Shown here piece by piece: positions 23,375-34,675 of a DNA stretch of 64,000 nucleotides. The translations under genes and the position numbers were made by a program. The notes beneath the pieces are model-generated. The model did not search any database, had not been told where the DNA came from, and saw nothing but the letters and a program-made list of their open reading frames with translations. The stretch is from Agroathelia rolfsii (lineage: Eukaryota > Basidiomycota > Agaricomycetes > Amylocorticiales > Amylocorticiaceae). The DNA is taken from positions 3,100,001 through 3,164,000 of the forward strand of contig JABRWF010000003.1 in the NCBI GenBank assembly GCA_018343915.1. The letters run 5' to 3'. Numbering within the stretch: position 1 is the first letter of the stretch; every line of letters starts with the position of its first letter.

Positions 23375-26300
23375 ATGTCGGGTGACTCTATTTCTTCCTT
23401 GTCTGCTACCCTTCCCCCTGCCGCTGTGTCGGTCACCCCACCTCCCGACGATAACATGCCTTCTAATACAAACATCAATGACGAGAGCTCGCCCTCGGGC
23501 AGCAGCTCAATCCCATCTCAGTCCCAGTCTCGACGAGATACCTCCTCCTATGACGGCCGTCCCCCTGGTGGCACGGCGCGTTCTGGTACAAAGACCCCTC
23601 GCAAGGTCCAGTGGGCCAATACCAAGTCTATCATGGAAGAGGGCGTAATGCCCCAGGAGGAGGCGGTTGTCTCTACTCACGAACTCGACGAGCAGGGATT
23701 GGACGTAAGTTCCGTTCATGCAAATTTTTCACTCTCTTCTCTTTGCCCTCGCCAAGGCATGAAAGACATGGTCCGATGTGATAACCCTGATAACACACGA
23801 ATTATTTATTTTATTTTATTTTTGCTTTTCATCTCGCATATACTCACCTTCTATTATGCCATTCGCTCTCATTTATCTAGCCTGATGCGTTTAAAACACT
23901 TACACATGCGCTCGAAAGACACCGTTCGACATCGCAACAAGACACGTTGCAGCCGTCGTCGTCGTATCCGGCGCCCCCCTCCCCGGATGTGGGCCTAGAC
24001 TCATCTGAAGCTCCGTCCCGCGTCGTGTCTGGAACTTCTACACCCACGCTCGTCCCCTCGGTGCAGGGCGAGCAATTTATCCTTCCCGATGAACGCGCTG
24101 GTGTTCCTCGGTCCACGGGCGTCGATGCCCTGGCAGAATCCCATGCACGTAATGTTGTGCGTGCTCACACCACTCGCCGGCGTGGCTTCTGGGGCCTCGC
24201 GCGCCACGGCAAACACCACCAACACCGCTCGACTACGACCGCAAGCGAGGAGTCCGAGGGCGAAGACGAGAAGCGCAAGCGCGCGCAGGCCAGACGCAGG
24301 CGCCACTCCTTCCGTCCCCACCACGGTGGCGACATCGAGGCCGACGGCGCCGACAGCGACGTTGGCGAGTTTGGATCTATGTCGCGCTCTCTTGGCGGAG
24401 GCATCCTCTCGACGCTCCTCACGCTATATGATCATCAGCAACATGCTATGTCTGAGGCATCCATTGCGACCACGCCGACGGTAACCAGCAGCAATGGCGA
24501 TTATCAGGCGCGTGACTATGCAGCCCCGCCCAGAGAGACGCCTAACCCGCGTCGCATGAAGCCCCGTATGGGCATGCCGCATTTGCATCTCCCGTTACCC
24601 GCCCGTGGATGGACGCACGGCGGCGCACAGAGCGCCCCTACATCCCCGGCCCTGCCGGTTTCGGCACCCATACCACCCGTCTCACCTACGACGCCACCGG
24701 TCGCAAATGCCGGTGAGGGGAGTGCAGCTGATGACAAACTTCCTCCTCCGCCCTCGGGCAGGTTCACGCGCCACGTCGGCGCCTCGACGAGCTCGCTATC
24801 GGGATTCTTCGATCGCAGTACGCCGGCTCCCATCCGCGCCGGTGCCGGCCAGGGCGGGGGCGCGCTTTCTGCCCTGATCGCGTCGACGGGGAACATCAGT
24901 GGTGCGGCAGCGCCGACGGCGAGTAAAATAGGGCCTAACATTAAGCGTCCAGGATACCACCTCAGCCGGTACTCGTTGGATAGCGCGCCACAGATGCAGA
25001 AGCAAACGAGTGCGGGCGCAATAAGTGATAACCTCAACGAGGACGATGAGGATGATGAGAACGGGACTGGCACTGGCAGCAGTACTAGTAACAACAATAA
25101 CAAGGATTTCGTGGAGAGAGTAAAGAAGATGAAGCGGACTAGCTGGGACTGGACCGCGACGATGACGGGCACCCAGAGTGGGTATAGTTCTGGCGCGGCT
25201 ACGCCTGTGATCACGCCCGGTGGTACGATGGGCAAGAAAGGGTACGGAAGCAAGTTTTCGCACATGTTCGGGACGCGCGCGATTAGCCCGCAGCCGAGTA
25301 GTATCGGTGATGAGTCGATGGATGAGAAGAAGACGTTGAGGGAGAAGGAGAGGAAGAAGAAGCGCAAAAAGGCCGAGATCTACGTGAGTGTTAACTTTTG
25401 CTTTTTTTGCTCTCTTCGTCTTGTAGTGCACAACCCCTTGCCATCATCTCTTCTTCTGTGCCTTGGGGCCCATAATTGAATTATAACTGAATACATCTCT
25501 CTTTCTACATTACACCAGATCACGAGACATGTGGCGCAGATCTTGCAGCGCCAGGAATTCATTCTCAAACTTGCACGCGCGATGATGATGTTTGGTGGGC
25601 CGTCGCACCGGTTACCGGCCCAGATCCAGAGCACGGCCAAGGTGCTCGAGATCGATCTGAGCTGCATGTATCTGCCCGACACGATGATCATCAGCTTCGA
25701 CGATAGCGCGACGGGGACGAGCAACATCAAGTTTATTCGCCAGGGCAGCGCGCTCGATCTGGGCAAGCTCCAGGATGCATACCAGCTCTATTGGCGCGTC
25801 ATCCACGACGAGTGCTCCGTCTCGGAGGCTTCGGAGGAGCTGAACAAGTTGATGCTCAAGAAGCCGCTCTATAACTGGTGGCAGCTTATCCTCATCGGCG
25901 GGTTCTGCTCCATGTCGATCTGTAGTGTGTCCTTTGCTGGCTCCTTTATCGACTCACTCGTTGTTTTCCCGTTGGGTGCGTTGCTCGTGGCCATTCAACT
26001 GCTCTCGGTCCGTAACGAGTTGTACTCGAACGTATTTGAGATCACGGTTGCGACACTGCTCTCGTTCATCTCTGCTGCGCTGGCGGCGACGCACAAGTTT
26101 TGTTACCCCGCCGTGGCGTCCTCCGCGGTCGTGCTCATCCTGCCTGGCTTCATCGTCCTCTGCGGCTCTCTTGAGATCGCGAGCAGGAACATCGTCTCGG
26201 GTGCCGTTCGGTTATGTTTCGCGCTCATGTATTCCCTCTTCCTCGGCTTTGGACTGGCGATTGGCGCACAGATTTACCAGGAGGCGACAAAGAAGCCGAT

Positions 26301-27001
26301 CTATGGTGCGACGGATTACACGTGCACTGAAAGTCATGACCCTAATGGGCCGTGGTACCAACGCACACCGAGTGAATACTGGGGTAAGCCGCAGTCCAAA
26401 AAGGTTTTGCATGTACTTGATGGCTAATTTCTTCTTCTTCTTTTGCTTAGCTTTTTTGACTGTGCCAGCTTATTCGCTGTTCCTGAGTATGCGCCAGCAG
26501 GCGCCGTATAACCGCAGGGAGCTCCTGATGCTCGTCCTCGTCTCCTGCGCCGGCTGGGTGACGAACCATTTCACGAGCAAACGGTTCCCGACGCAGAACG
26601 ACATCAGCTCGGCGTGCGGTGCGTTTGCAGTAGGGATTATTTCAAACGTGTATGGCAAATTTTTCAATGGTAACGCGTTTGTCGTTATGGTGCGTTTTTT
26701 GTTATTGTTCTAGACCCATTGGCGTTTTGACAAAAAAAAAAAATTGTGTTTTTACCCCTTTCTGCAGATCACGGGTATCCTGTTTCAGTTGCCTTCTGGG
26801 CTGGGCAACGGTGGCCTGCTGACGTTTGCACAAGACAAAAATTCAGGAGACTCGTCCACGGCGTCGTACCTTTCCGGCTTCGAGACGGCGCTGCAGCTCA
26901 TCTCCGTCTCGCTCGGTCTCACTGTCGGTCTGGGCATCTCACTCGTCTGCGTGCATCCGATCCAATCGCGTAGACGTGCGGGCGGCGTATTCAGTCTGTA
27001 A
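23375..27001 (+). CDS. Prm10/ThrE-like multi-pass membrane protein
   Basis: This is a fungal member of the DUF1212/ThrE family, related to the yeast pheromone-regulated protein Prm10 and to bacterial threonine/serine exporters. Exons are about 23375-23703, 23881-25383, 25519-26382, 26451-26691 and 26768-27001. The N-terminal 550 or so residues are polar and disordered, with a conserved patch DAFKTLTHALERHR straight after the first intron and an acidic stretch NEDDEDDEN. The ThrE domain starts QILQRQEFILKLARAMMMFG, then GGPSHRLPAQI and FDDSATGTSNIKFIRQG. It continues with about ten hydrophobic helices, including GFCSMSICSVSFAGSFIDSL and the C-terminal ITGILFQLPSGLGNGGLLTF. The protein should sit in a membrane; the substrate cannot be told. 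Several long open frames on the other strand and in the +2 frame are shadows of its GC-rich coding sequence. Confidence 0.88.
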
Positions 27002-27806
27002 AAATGGGCTTGGATACCTTTTTTGTTGCTCTTTTTCGGTTTTCTCTTCTTTCTCGTGTCTTGCTTGATCCGCTCCTCATTGTGTATGTATGATAATTTT
27101 TGACTGGTCTTTTACTTTTGTTTTTTTCTCCCTTTCCCTCTTTTTCTTCTTGGTTCTGGTAATGAGTACATACGAAAAAAAATGTTTTCTCTTCTCTTTT
27201 TTGGTGCTTTGAACGCTCACGCTCTTTAACAAACACGAACGATCTCTATCATCTCTCTCCTCTCCTCCCTTCCCTCCTTGTAATTACTATCTTCTTGATC
27301 TCTCCTACACCCTCTTGGGAGTCTCCCACCTCTTCCATCTTTTTATCTACTGGGTTCTCTTGACGAGCAATGTTACATATCACACCAGACTTTTTTTTTA
27401 TATCTCTTCTCATCATCGATTTCTTTTACCATCTACACATATACAGACAGCACATGATTACCAGCATATACTCACACTCTACAAATCATTGCATTTCGGG
27501 AAATTTATATAGTTCACCCATTCTCTTGGTAATATATCATGATATACATACATGTTTTCTTTTCTTTTCTTTTCTTTAAAACTAGAGAAAAAGAGGCAAA
27601 GGTGGCGGCGGAGTTTTATTCCCGAAGTCATTTTATCTTAATTCTAATTGGTTGCGTATTCCCTTTTTGATTGTTCGATTTGATACACTGCAAATTTAGA
27701 TGTAATATTAGCAGGGTGCATTTACAACGTTTAGATTCACCGCTGTCAGAAATGAAGTAACCATGCTGAGTAAGGTTGAATAAATTTATTATCTGCCACG
27801 TGTGTA
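27002..27806. other. Intergenic between membrane-protein gene and tRNA
   Basis: T-rich 3' flank (27020-27570) and AT-rich sequence before the tRNA. No gene seen. Confidence 0.5.
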
Positions 27807-27905
27807 GGCCGACTAGCTCAGCTGGTTAGAGCGTCGTGCTAATACCTGACAGCATCTGCCGTCGCGTTAACGCGAAGGTCTTGGGTTCGATCCCCACGTT
27901 GGCCA
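27807..27905 (+). tRNA. tRNA-Ile (anticodon AAU) with 25-nt intron
   Basis: The acceptor stem GGCCGAC pairs with GTTGGCC (one G-U). The D arm is GCTC-AGCTGGTTA-GAGC. The anticodon stem TCGTG/CGCGA encloses the loop CTAATA-A with anticodon AAT at 27841-27843. A 25-nt intron at 27845-27869 lies one base 3' of the anticodon, the canonical nuclear position. The T arm carries GGTTCGATCCC, with a mismatch at the outer T-stem pair. The discriminator is A at 27905. A T6 run at 27908-27913 is a good RNA polymerase III terminator. The A34 would be converted to inosine to read AUU, AUC and AUA. Confidence 0.95.
27845..27869 (+). other. tRNA-Ile intron
   Basis: 25 nt between position 37 and 38 of the tRNA. 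Removing it restores a normal seven-base anticodon loop. Confidence 0.9.
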
Positions 27906-27907
27906 TG

Positions 27908-27913
27908 TTTTTT
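27908..27913 (+). terminator. RNA polymerase III terminator of tRNA-Ile
   Basis: Six T residues start three bases after the discriminator base, the standard Pol III stop signal. A second T8 tract follows at about 27919-27926 as possible backup. Confidence 0.8.
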
Positions 27914-28809
27914 CTCCCTTTTTTTTCTTTCCTATCTTGTTTTTGAAGTGGTGTGACGTGACCTATAAAGTCCTCGAGGCGGATCAAGTATTCACGCTGA
28001 TCACGATGCATACACCACTTGGAAAGAATTCCGCTTCATGACCACATCAATATGACATCGATATGACCATGGAGTCATAGCTAGTCCGTGCTTGCAAGGC
28101 CTCACGGAGTCATGAGGGGATACGTCAGAGACTTGCACCGCACTTGGAGTTGCATGGTAGATCGCGCTTTTTACTTGCTTGAAAATAGTTGTGCTGCCCT
28201 GTTAATATACCTGTCACCTAATACTGGCCAAGGAAACACATTAGATTTCATACATTTACGTTGATATTAGCACTTTAACAACACATGTTTATGTACATTA
28301 TTACAAACTGGAGAGTGTGTTGTCTGACAAAGAAGGAACGGGTCAAGGCATCAACTTGATGCCGAATGGGTGAATAGCAGGCACTGCTGCTGCGGTGCCT
28401 TCGTCTCGCACTTTTCTTCTTGTCTTCCTCTGAGCACGGCTTCTGCTTGCCTATCTCTCTCTCTCCTCTATTTTACGCAATCCTGTGCACAAGGAGGCCG
28501 TATAGCTTTCGCACAATAACCCGTTGCTCCTTCGGTTCTGCTATTTGTGCACACTTATTTATAGTCTTTCAAGCAAAAAAGGTAATCCCAAAAGAATATA
28601 TCTTCTTTCGTCGCCTTTGCCCTTCGCCCGCTTGATCTGCTCGTGTATTCGTCTCGAACGCCTTTAACTGGTTGCCTAGTTTCATTACTTTGCTTCTCGC
28701 CTGCTCGCTAGCCTCTCGCACTAGAACCGAGTCTCAAGCAAATCACTCATCATCATCGACACACGACAACCTCAACTACTGCGACCGTCACCACCTCAAT
28801 AAAAGTCAT
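27914..28809. other. Intergenic, promoter side of Ost-alpha-like gene
   Basis: No gene seen. The stretch from about 28400 to 28809 probably holds the promoter and 5' leader of the next gene. Confidence 0.5.
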
Positions 28810-31118
28810 ATGCCTAGTTGTCCTTCAGATAACACAGCTGCTGTCGACCAGTCCGGCTTCTGGAGCCCAGGCGGCATCAACTGGGATACCCATCGCATAG
28901 GCTGGGCCATTGCAGGCGGATGTGCTCTCTTGGTGAGCTGTTGAATATATTTCTTCTGTCATGCTTGCAGTATTCCTCATGATCTCTGCATTCATTGTTC
29001 AGACGGTACTCGTTTCCCTTGTCTCCGTCCTTCAACATGCACGGTATGTCACATTATATTCGTGTTATTTTATATGCCCTTACATGTCGCTGATCCACGC
29101 GAATACTCAGAAATTACCACGTTAGAGCAGAGCAAAGGCAAATGTAAGTTGACTTCTTTTTCATGTATCCCGTCCAGTTTGTGCAAAGAACATTGCTAAA
29201 TGACGGTTTAACTAGTATACGCATATTATACATGCCCCCTGTCTATGCAGTCATATCCTTCTTTTCCTATCGTTATTTCCGTGCATACACCTATTATGAG
29301 CTGGTGGAAGTTGGTGAATCACTTTGTTATTTTTGTTATCGGATTATAGTACTAATTTCTGATGAATTATATACTAGCTTATGAGGTTTGTTTTTATTAC
29401 CTAAGCTCCTGTTCGTTGAGTGTAAAAATACTCATCAACCCATCTAGTCTATCACTTTGAGTGCATTTATGTGAGCTCGGTACTCTGATGAAATCGATTA
29501 AAGCTCCTGAACCACTTCCTCTCAGGCTCCTACTTATAGAAGTTGTTGCTGCCTCTGCTGCGAGTCATGATGTCAAGGGCGCATTGGAGAGAAAGGAAAA
29601 GCGTGCAATGCCGTTTCCAGTGTGTTTTCAGTTAATTCACCAACGAATCCAAACGCTCACACTTCTGATCAAATAGTTCTGCTTTTGGCGATTTAGGCCT
29701 ACTAAGGTTCGTCGCTTTGTTTTGTCTTTTCCTGAAAGAATACCTGAATTGTTCCTTCCATGCACATATAGCCATATTTCATGTACACTATCAAGGTTCG
29801 TCTTAACAATATTCGTTTCAGCAATTTTTTCAAAACAAAAAAAAAAAACTGATGCAATAACCTTCCTCGTCCGATCATCGTCTCCGATCCAGTGGTCTGT
29901 CATGCAATACGTCATCGTCAGACCCCTAATCTCGATTGTCGGGATTATCTGTCAATACTACAATGTCCTTTGCGAGTCGGGAGGGTACAATGTACATTTT
30001 GCCGAAGTCTACCTTGAGGCTGTAGATTTTGTTAGCATCAGGTATGTGCCAGGAGTTTGTCTCACACTAAGATGTCTGACATTGGATTCCTTTTCTTGTT
30101 CAAGTGTGGCTCTATACGGCTTGATCATCTTTTACTCTCTGACAAAAGATGAGCTCAAAGGCCGTCGGCCATTAGGCAAGTTCTTGGCTATCAAGCTCAT
30201 TGTCATGGCCACGTTCTACCAAGGATTCGTTGTACGTGACTTTTTACTTCTACTTTTCTAACTTCATCTTTCAGCTAAGTGACTTTGTTGCCCAATATCT
30301 TAGTTTGACGCCCTGGAAGGACGTGTGATTCATGGTGAGATTACTTTCCCTTTTTCCGATTTAGTAAGTATTGACGTATTACATAGCAACACAATACTGG
30401 ACCGAGACCAACATTGCGGATGGTTTGAGCGCACTGTCTATTTGCATCGAGGTAATTAAATTTAGGTCACTCATCTCGTACGTTGTTTTGATAGTGCCTG
30501 TTTCATAGATGGTCTTCTTCGCAGTGTTCATGGGCTTTTATGCCTATCCCGTGAGCGAATATAAAAATAAACAACAACCCAAGAGTAGTGCCTGGCTGGC
30601 TCTCTGGGATAGGTGCGTACAATTTCCTCTTTTTCCCTCTTCAAAAGAAATTGATTAAGCATCTTTGGTGGCCCAACAGCATCAACTTCAGTATGTTACT
30701 TTTTGTCCTGGCGGTGTCATTCATAAACACATCTATTGACCACTATGATTCATCCTTTTCCTTCTGAACAATAGGCGATTTTGGTGTTGAAATCTACACC
30801 TCCATCCGGTTTTTCGTTATGTACTGGATGGGCAAGCCCGGTACGAGTTCGAAATCTCGGACAGGCGATACGCGCCCAGATTTCGATCAGGCGTTCCACA
30901 TCGAGAATGGCTCATCACCATACAAGCCAAGGTCGGGGAGCACCATTGGTCTTCGCAACATGAACAATGGTGATGGCAGCGGTGGTGAGTATAGTTTTCA
31001 CCCGCGTAACAGTTACGACGAAAACATCCACCTAGCGCCATATAACTATCCACAGCGTGAATCACCCAACAGCCAGGACTCGAGTCCGACGACGGGGAAT
31101 TTCGGCCACGCAAATTGA
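28810..31118 (+). CDS. Ost-alpha/TMEM184 family membrane protein (DUF300)
   Basis: A seven-helix membrane protein of the organic solute transporter alpha/TMEM184 family, usually found in vacuolar or endosomal membranes. The start at 28810 gives MPSCPSDNTAAVDQSGFWSP. About a dozen short introns follow. Family landmarks after splicing are ILYMPPVYAVISFFSYRYFR and YELVEVAYEAI; the FCFWRFRPTKPYF segment spread over two exons (about 29625-29780); YVIVRPLISIVGIICQYYNV; KFLAIKLIVMATFYQGFVFD; and FFAVFMGFYAYPVSEY. The C-terminal tail (about 30820-31118) is hydrophilic and disordered, ending SPTTGNFGHAN. The substrate is unknown in fungi. Confidence 0.9.
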
Positions 31119-32329
31119 AGAAGGATTACAATGAATACAAATGATACGACCAAAATATCCGAGCGCTCATAATCATCATCTGCCCAAACTCCAGCCTCCC
31201 GAGCCCATTTTGCCTAGGTATCCTCCCACGTGCGCTCCATTCATTCCCTCCGATTTATTCTTTTTTTGCTACTTTTTGGTTCTGGTATATCGTTTTACTC
31301 TTTCCCTTACCACCTCGGCGCACGTGTGGTGAGTGTAGTTTTCCACCGATCGTTCCATTTCCACTCTTGCTTTTCCCATTTTACTTCTTGTTTCTTCGTG
31401 GAAAACAATCAAAGTAAACGAACAAAAGAAAAAGAAACCTCTCCTATTCTTTTGATACCAAGACTCTGCCTTTGTTAATGCAGGACTTTTTGTTTTACCC
31501 TCTTTTGTTCTTATTTGAATTTCTTTGCCTCCCCTTTTTCTTTTTGTTTCTTGGATTGAGTCTATCCAATAGGTTTGCATAATGATGCCAAGCATATTAC
31601 ATTATTTGGATACAATAACAAGAATAACAATGCCTTGTTCATTTTCATTTCCCAACTCCTCTCCTTGTGGTCCGGACATTTTGCTATTTGCTTCTCGATG
31701 TCTTCATTCCTCCGGTGCTCCTATTCTTTTACTTTTTCCCCATAATATTCCTGTAATTTTCATCTTCATTTCTTGTTATTTGCCATCTGTACATGGGAAC
31801 ATGGATTCTTTCTTTTTTCTTTCTTTATTTTTCATTGTCTTATTTGCTTGCACAAAAAGAAGTTATTTCTTGTTGATTTGCAAACAGAAAAAATGGCTAT
31901 AGACTGTCTGGATGGATGTTAACACTGCCACGTCCTTGTTTTATTTTTAACTAGCGTTGCTGACATGCACTGGGGACTTATCACTGATACCATTTGCCTT
32001 GCAAGTGAGTTAGATAGGGGCGGGATGATATTTTCATCTAAAATTGGAGTCTCCGTTATCGCTAGCATTTGTCCACTTAGCTACCATGCGTCAAAATTGA
32101 TCTGACTGATTGGGTCGCATGTATATCACCTCTGGTCTCTTGCGATATCCATTTTCATCGTTTGTTGAATGATGAAAAGGCTCTTGCTATTGCCAGCTAT
32201 CCCGACTTGACAAAAGTTCCATGTGTTGGCGGATGGGCGGGATTCTCTCGCAGCCATTCGTTGATGCGAAGCAAGTTGAGGTAGCAGTAACACTCAGCGA
32301 TTATAAGGCTCGACACCATAAGAGACACC
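31119..32329. other. Intergenic, 1.2 kb
   Basis: Pyrimidine-rich and AT-rich sequence with the 3' UTR of the Ost-alpha-like gene. No supported gene or RNA. Confidence 0.5.
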
Positions 32330-33602
32330 ATGACTTCTACCTTAGCTTCCCTATCAGTTCATATGTCATCTCTTCGTGTCGAAGAGCTTGAGGACGAAGG
32401 ATCATTCTATATTGGCACAGTTCTTTCTGCCGTCATCTATGGTTGGCTAGCCGTGTTTCACTAATTGCGCTTAAAAGTCCTGAGTCAATGCCTATTATTC
32501 TTACAGGGTTTTATCTTGGAGTTTATTGCCTATCGATCCGCGCCTTGTTGATGAGCACAAGTACCACTCGCTTACACCGGAACGCCTATATATCGTTCAG
32601 CAGCGTATTGCTACTACTCAACACCGTTTACTTCATACAAATGCCATATATTGGCCGGATGATGTGGATTGTGACACGAAATAGTTATCCTGACGGACCT
32701 TTTGCATATTATAACCTCGAAGTACCCAGAGCTCCTGTTGATTTACTCAGTAACATAGCACAGACCATTGGTGTTACGCTGAATGAAAGCCTTTTGGAAA
32801 GCTTTCTTTTCACATCTCAACCAATCGATTATTCTCATTCCTTCTCCACTTTATTATAGGTATATCGCTGTCATATTATCTTTGGTTCTAGATTATATAT
32901 TGTGGTACTTCCAATCTTTTGCAGTCTTGGAGCTCTAGGTAAACACAGGCTCTTCAAAATCAAATATTTTGGCCTAATCTTGTACTATACCTGTAGCTCT
33001 AGGAACGGCTACTGTTCCACTCTCACTCAGCTATGGATCAAGATATTCGATATTAATTATCGACAGACTGAACGCTGCTGGAGTCGTACTCAACACATTT
33101 GTAAATGTGATGATTACTGCGATGATTTCCATCAAAATCTATTCCATTTCTCGAATGCTTAGCAAGAGCATTGGTTCAACCCCTACTCACGCGAGAGCAT
33201 ATACGAATATAGTGGCTATACTAGTGGAATCTGCCGCACCTTGTGCCATACTCGGCATACTTACAAGCGCTGCGTGTTTCATGGCTGCTGATACTGTATC
33301 CGCTTTTGGTTTATCCACCGAAACTATAGACTTGACCTGGTCAATGAGCATAGTAAGCAATTTTTTTTGTAATCCAAGGCATAGAATTAAATGCATTTGT
33401 ATCTTAGGCTATTTTCCCTTAGCTTATTATTTACCGGGTCGCAAAAGGAAGTGCTTGGACAGAGAAAACTTCACAGGAATTGTCACAAGCAACGGGTTCG
33501 CTGGCTTTTGCACCTCGCGCAATCAACACGATGACCCTAGACTCCGAATCGAATATGTCCATAGAGGGAGTGCATACTCGAGTTCACGAGACCTTTGTTT
33601 AA
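32330..33602 (+). CDS. Fungal multi-pass membrane protein of unknown function
   Basis: This looks like one of the basidiomycete-expanded seven-helix proteins of unknown role. The start at 32330 (MTSTLASLSVHMSSL) leads to GSFYIGTVLSAVIYG, then an intron to about 32505 and GFYLGVYCLSIRALLMSTST. Later blocks are VYRCHIIFGSRLYIVVLPIF (about 32860-32925), the characteristic Y-R-C-(Y/H)-I-(V/I) motif, then TVPLSLSYGSRYSILIID, NTFVNVMITAMISIKIYSIS and a last membrane segment. The tail is hydrophilic (IIYRVAKGSAWTEKTSQELS) and ends in a stop at 33600-33602. The join just before VYRC is not clean: the previous frame hits TAG exactly at the acceptor, and I find no strong in-phase GT donor upstream. The gene may use a weak splice site or may have begun to decay. 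Confidence 0.6.
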
Positions 33603-34675
33603 ATACTTTCAGTTTGAGGCTGGTGGTCAGTTAACGGGTTGCCGAAGCTTCTATGCCATTATTTTCATTTCAAATACTGTTCCTGTATCAAGCACAAGCG
33701 AAATTTACCCCCCGAGTCCCCCTTTATCTTTCTTTCTTTTTTTCGGAGTGTCAATACATCCAATTGTCTGATCGCCCGTCATTTTTTCCATAACCAAAGC
33801 TCGTAAATTTAATTCCAATCTCAACTATCTCTGGCAACTGTTAAACTGCATATTTGATATATATATAGCGATCCTTGTACTCGGCCGAGTACCCTAGCAT
33901 ACACATAATTTAGTATAGAGGTGATCAGAGGGGATAGAATTGGATAGAATTACCTACCACAGCGCGCCGCGCTACGCGGACCAGGTATCCTAGCCTCATC
34001 TCACTTGACATCTCTATTCCTGATTTCTTTCAAGCTCTTTGGAGCCCACGAGTAATCAATAAGAATAAAGGCAGAAATTCATATGATAATAATGGTATAT
34101 AACTTGTCTGTGTGCACGTATGTATGTACGTATATATATAAACATCTGACTTAAGCCCACCAATGGTAAGCGAGTCAAAATAGTCGAACAAACCTCGGCA
34201 CTATGAAAAGGCGCGAGGTTGGGCGTCAGAGGAGGAAACAGGAATTGATTGTACAACCAGACAAAAGGGTAGGGTTTGATTCAGACGATAGAAAAAGGCA
34301 AGAAAAAAAAGGAATAGGAGACTGGGATATCTGTATGCGCAAACAGACTTGGTGCCAACCGGGGAAAGAAGTCTTTTTTGTGTTCGTGCATCGGAAGCGT
34401 CAAGAATTCGGAACGTGAGGAAGCAGGAGCGAGGAACAGATCAGACATATATCATCGTACGTAGGCAAGAGAGGTATTACTGCGAATGTAGCAGCCCGTA
34501 AAGAGAAATAGAAAGAGAGAAAGACATCGGGGAAAGGAGAGGTGGGAACTCGAACAGAGATGTATTTGTGTGCCGCACGGATGAGGCGCAAGAACGATAC
34601 GTCTCAAGGTAGAGGAGAATGAGGGGTCACCGCAATTCAGAATAGTGGGGGAAATGTGCTTATATGTGTACCATC
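33603..34675. other. Intergenic between convergent genes
   Basis: Tail-to-tail region of two genes. It includes an odd-centred GC-rich inverted repeat at 33961-33973 (arms AGCGCG/CGCGCT). A purine-rich stretch lies at 34200-34600. No supported gene. Confidence 0.45.

Noticed and set aside
24516..25367. Long antisense open frame (283 codons)
   Set aside because: It lies opposite the Prm10/ThrE-like exon 2 in GC-rich low-complexity sequence, has no domain and no separate signals.
25925..26713. 262-codon plus-strand frame
   Set aside because: It is the +1 shadow of the ThrE transmembrane exon, rich in Arg/Ser with no family match, while the other frame has the conserved helices.
33961..33973. 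GC-rich inverted repeat AGCGCG/CGCGCT
   Set aside because: Too short and isolated to call an operator or terminator; convergent intergenic location explains nothing further.
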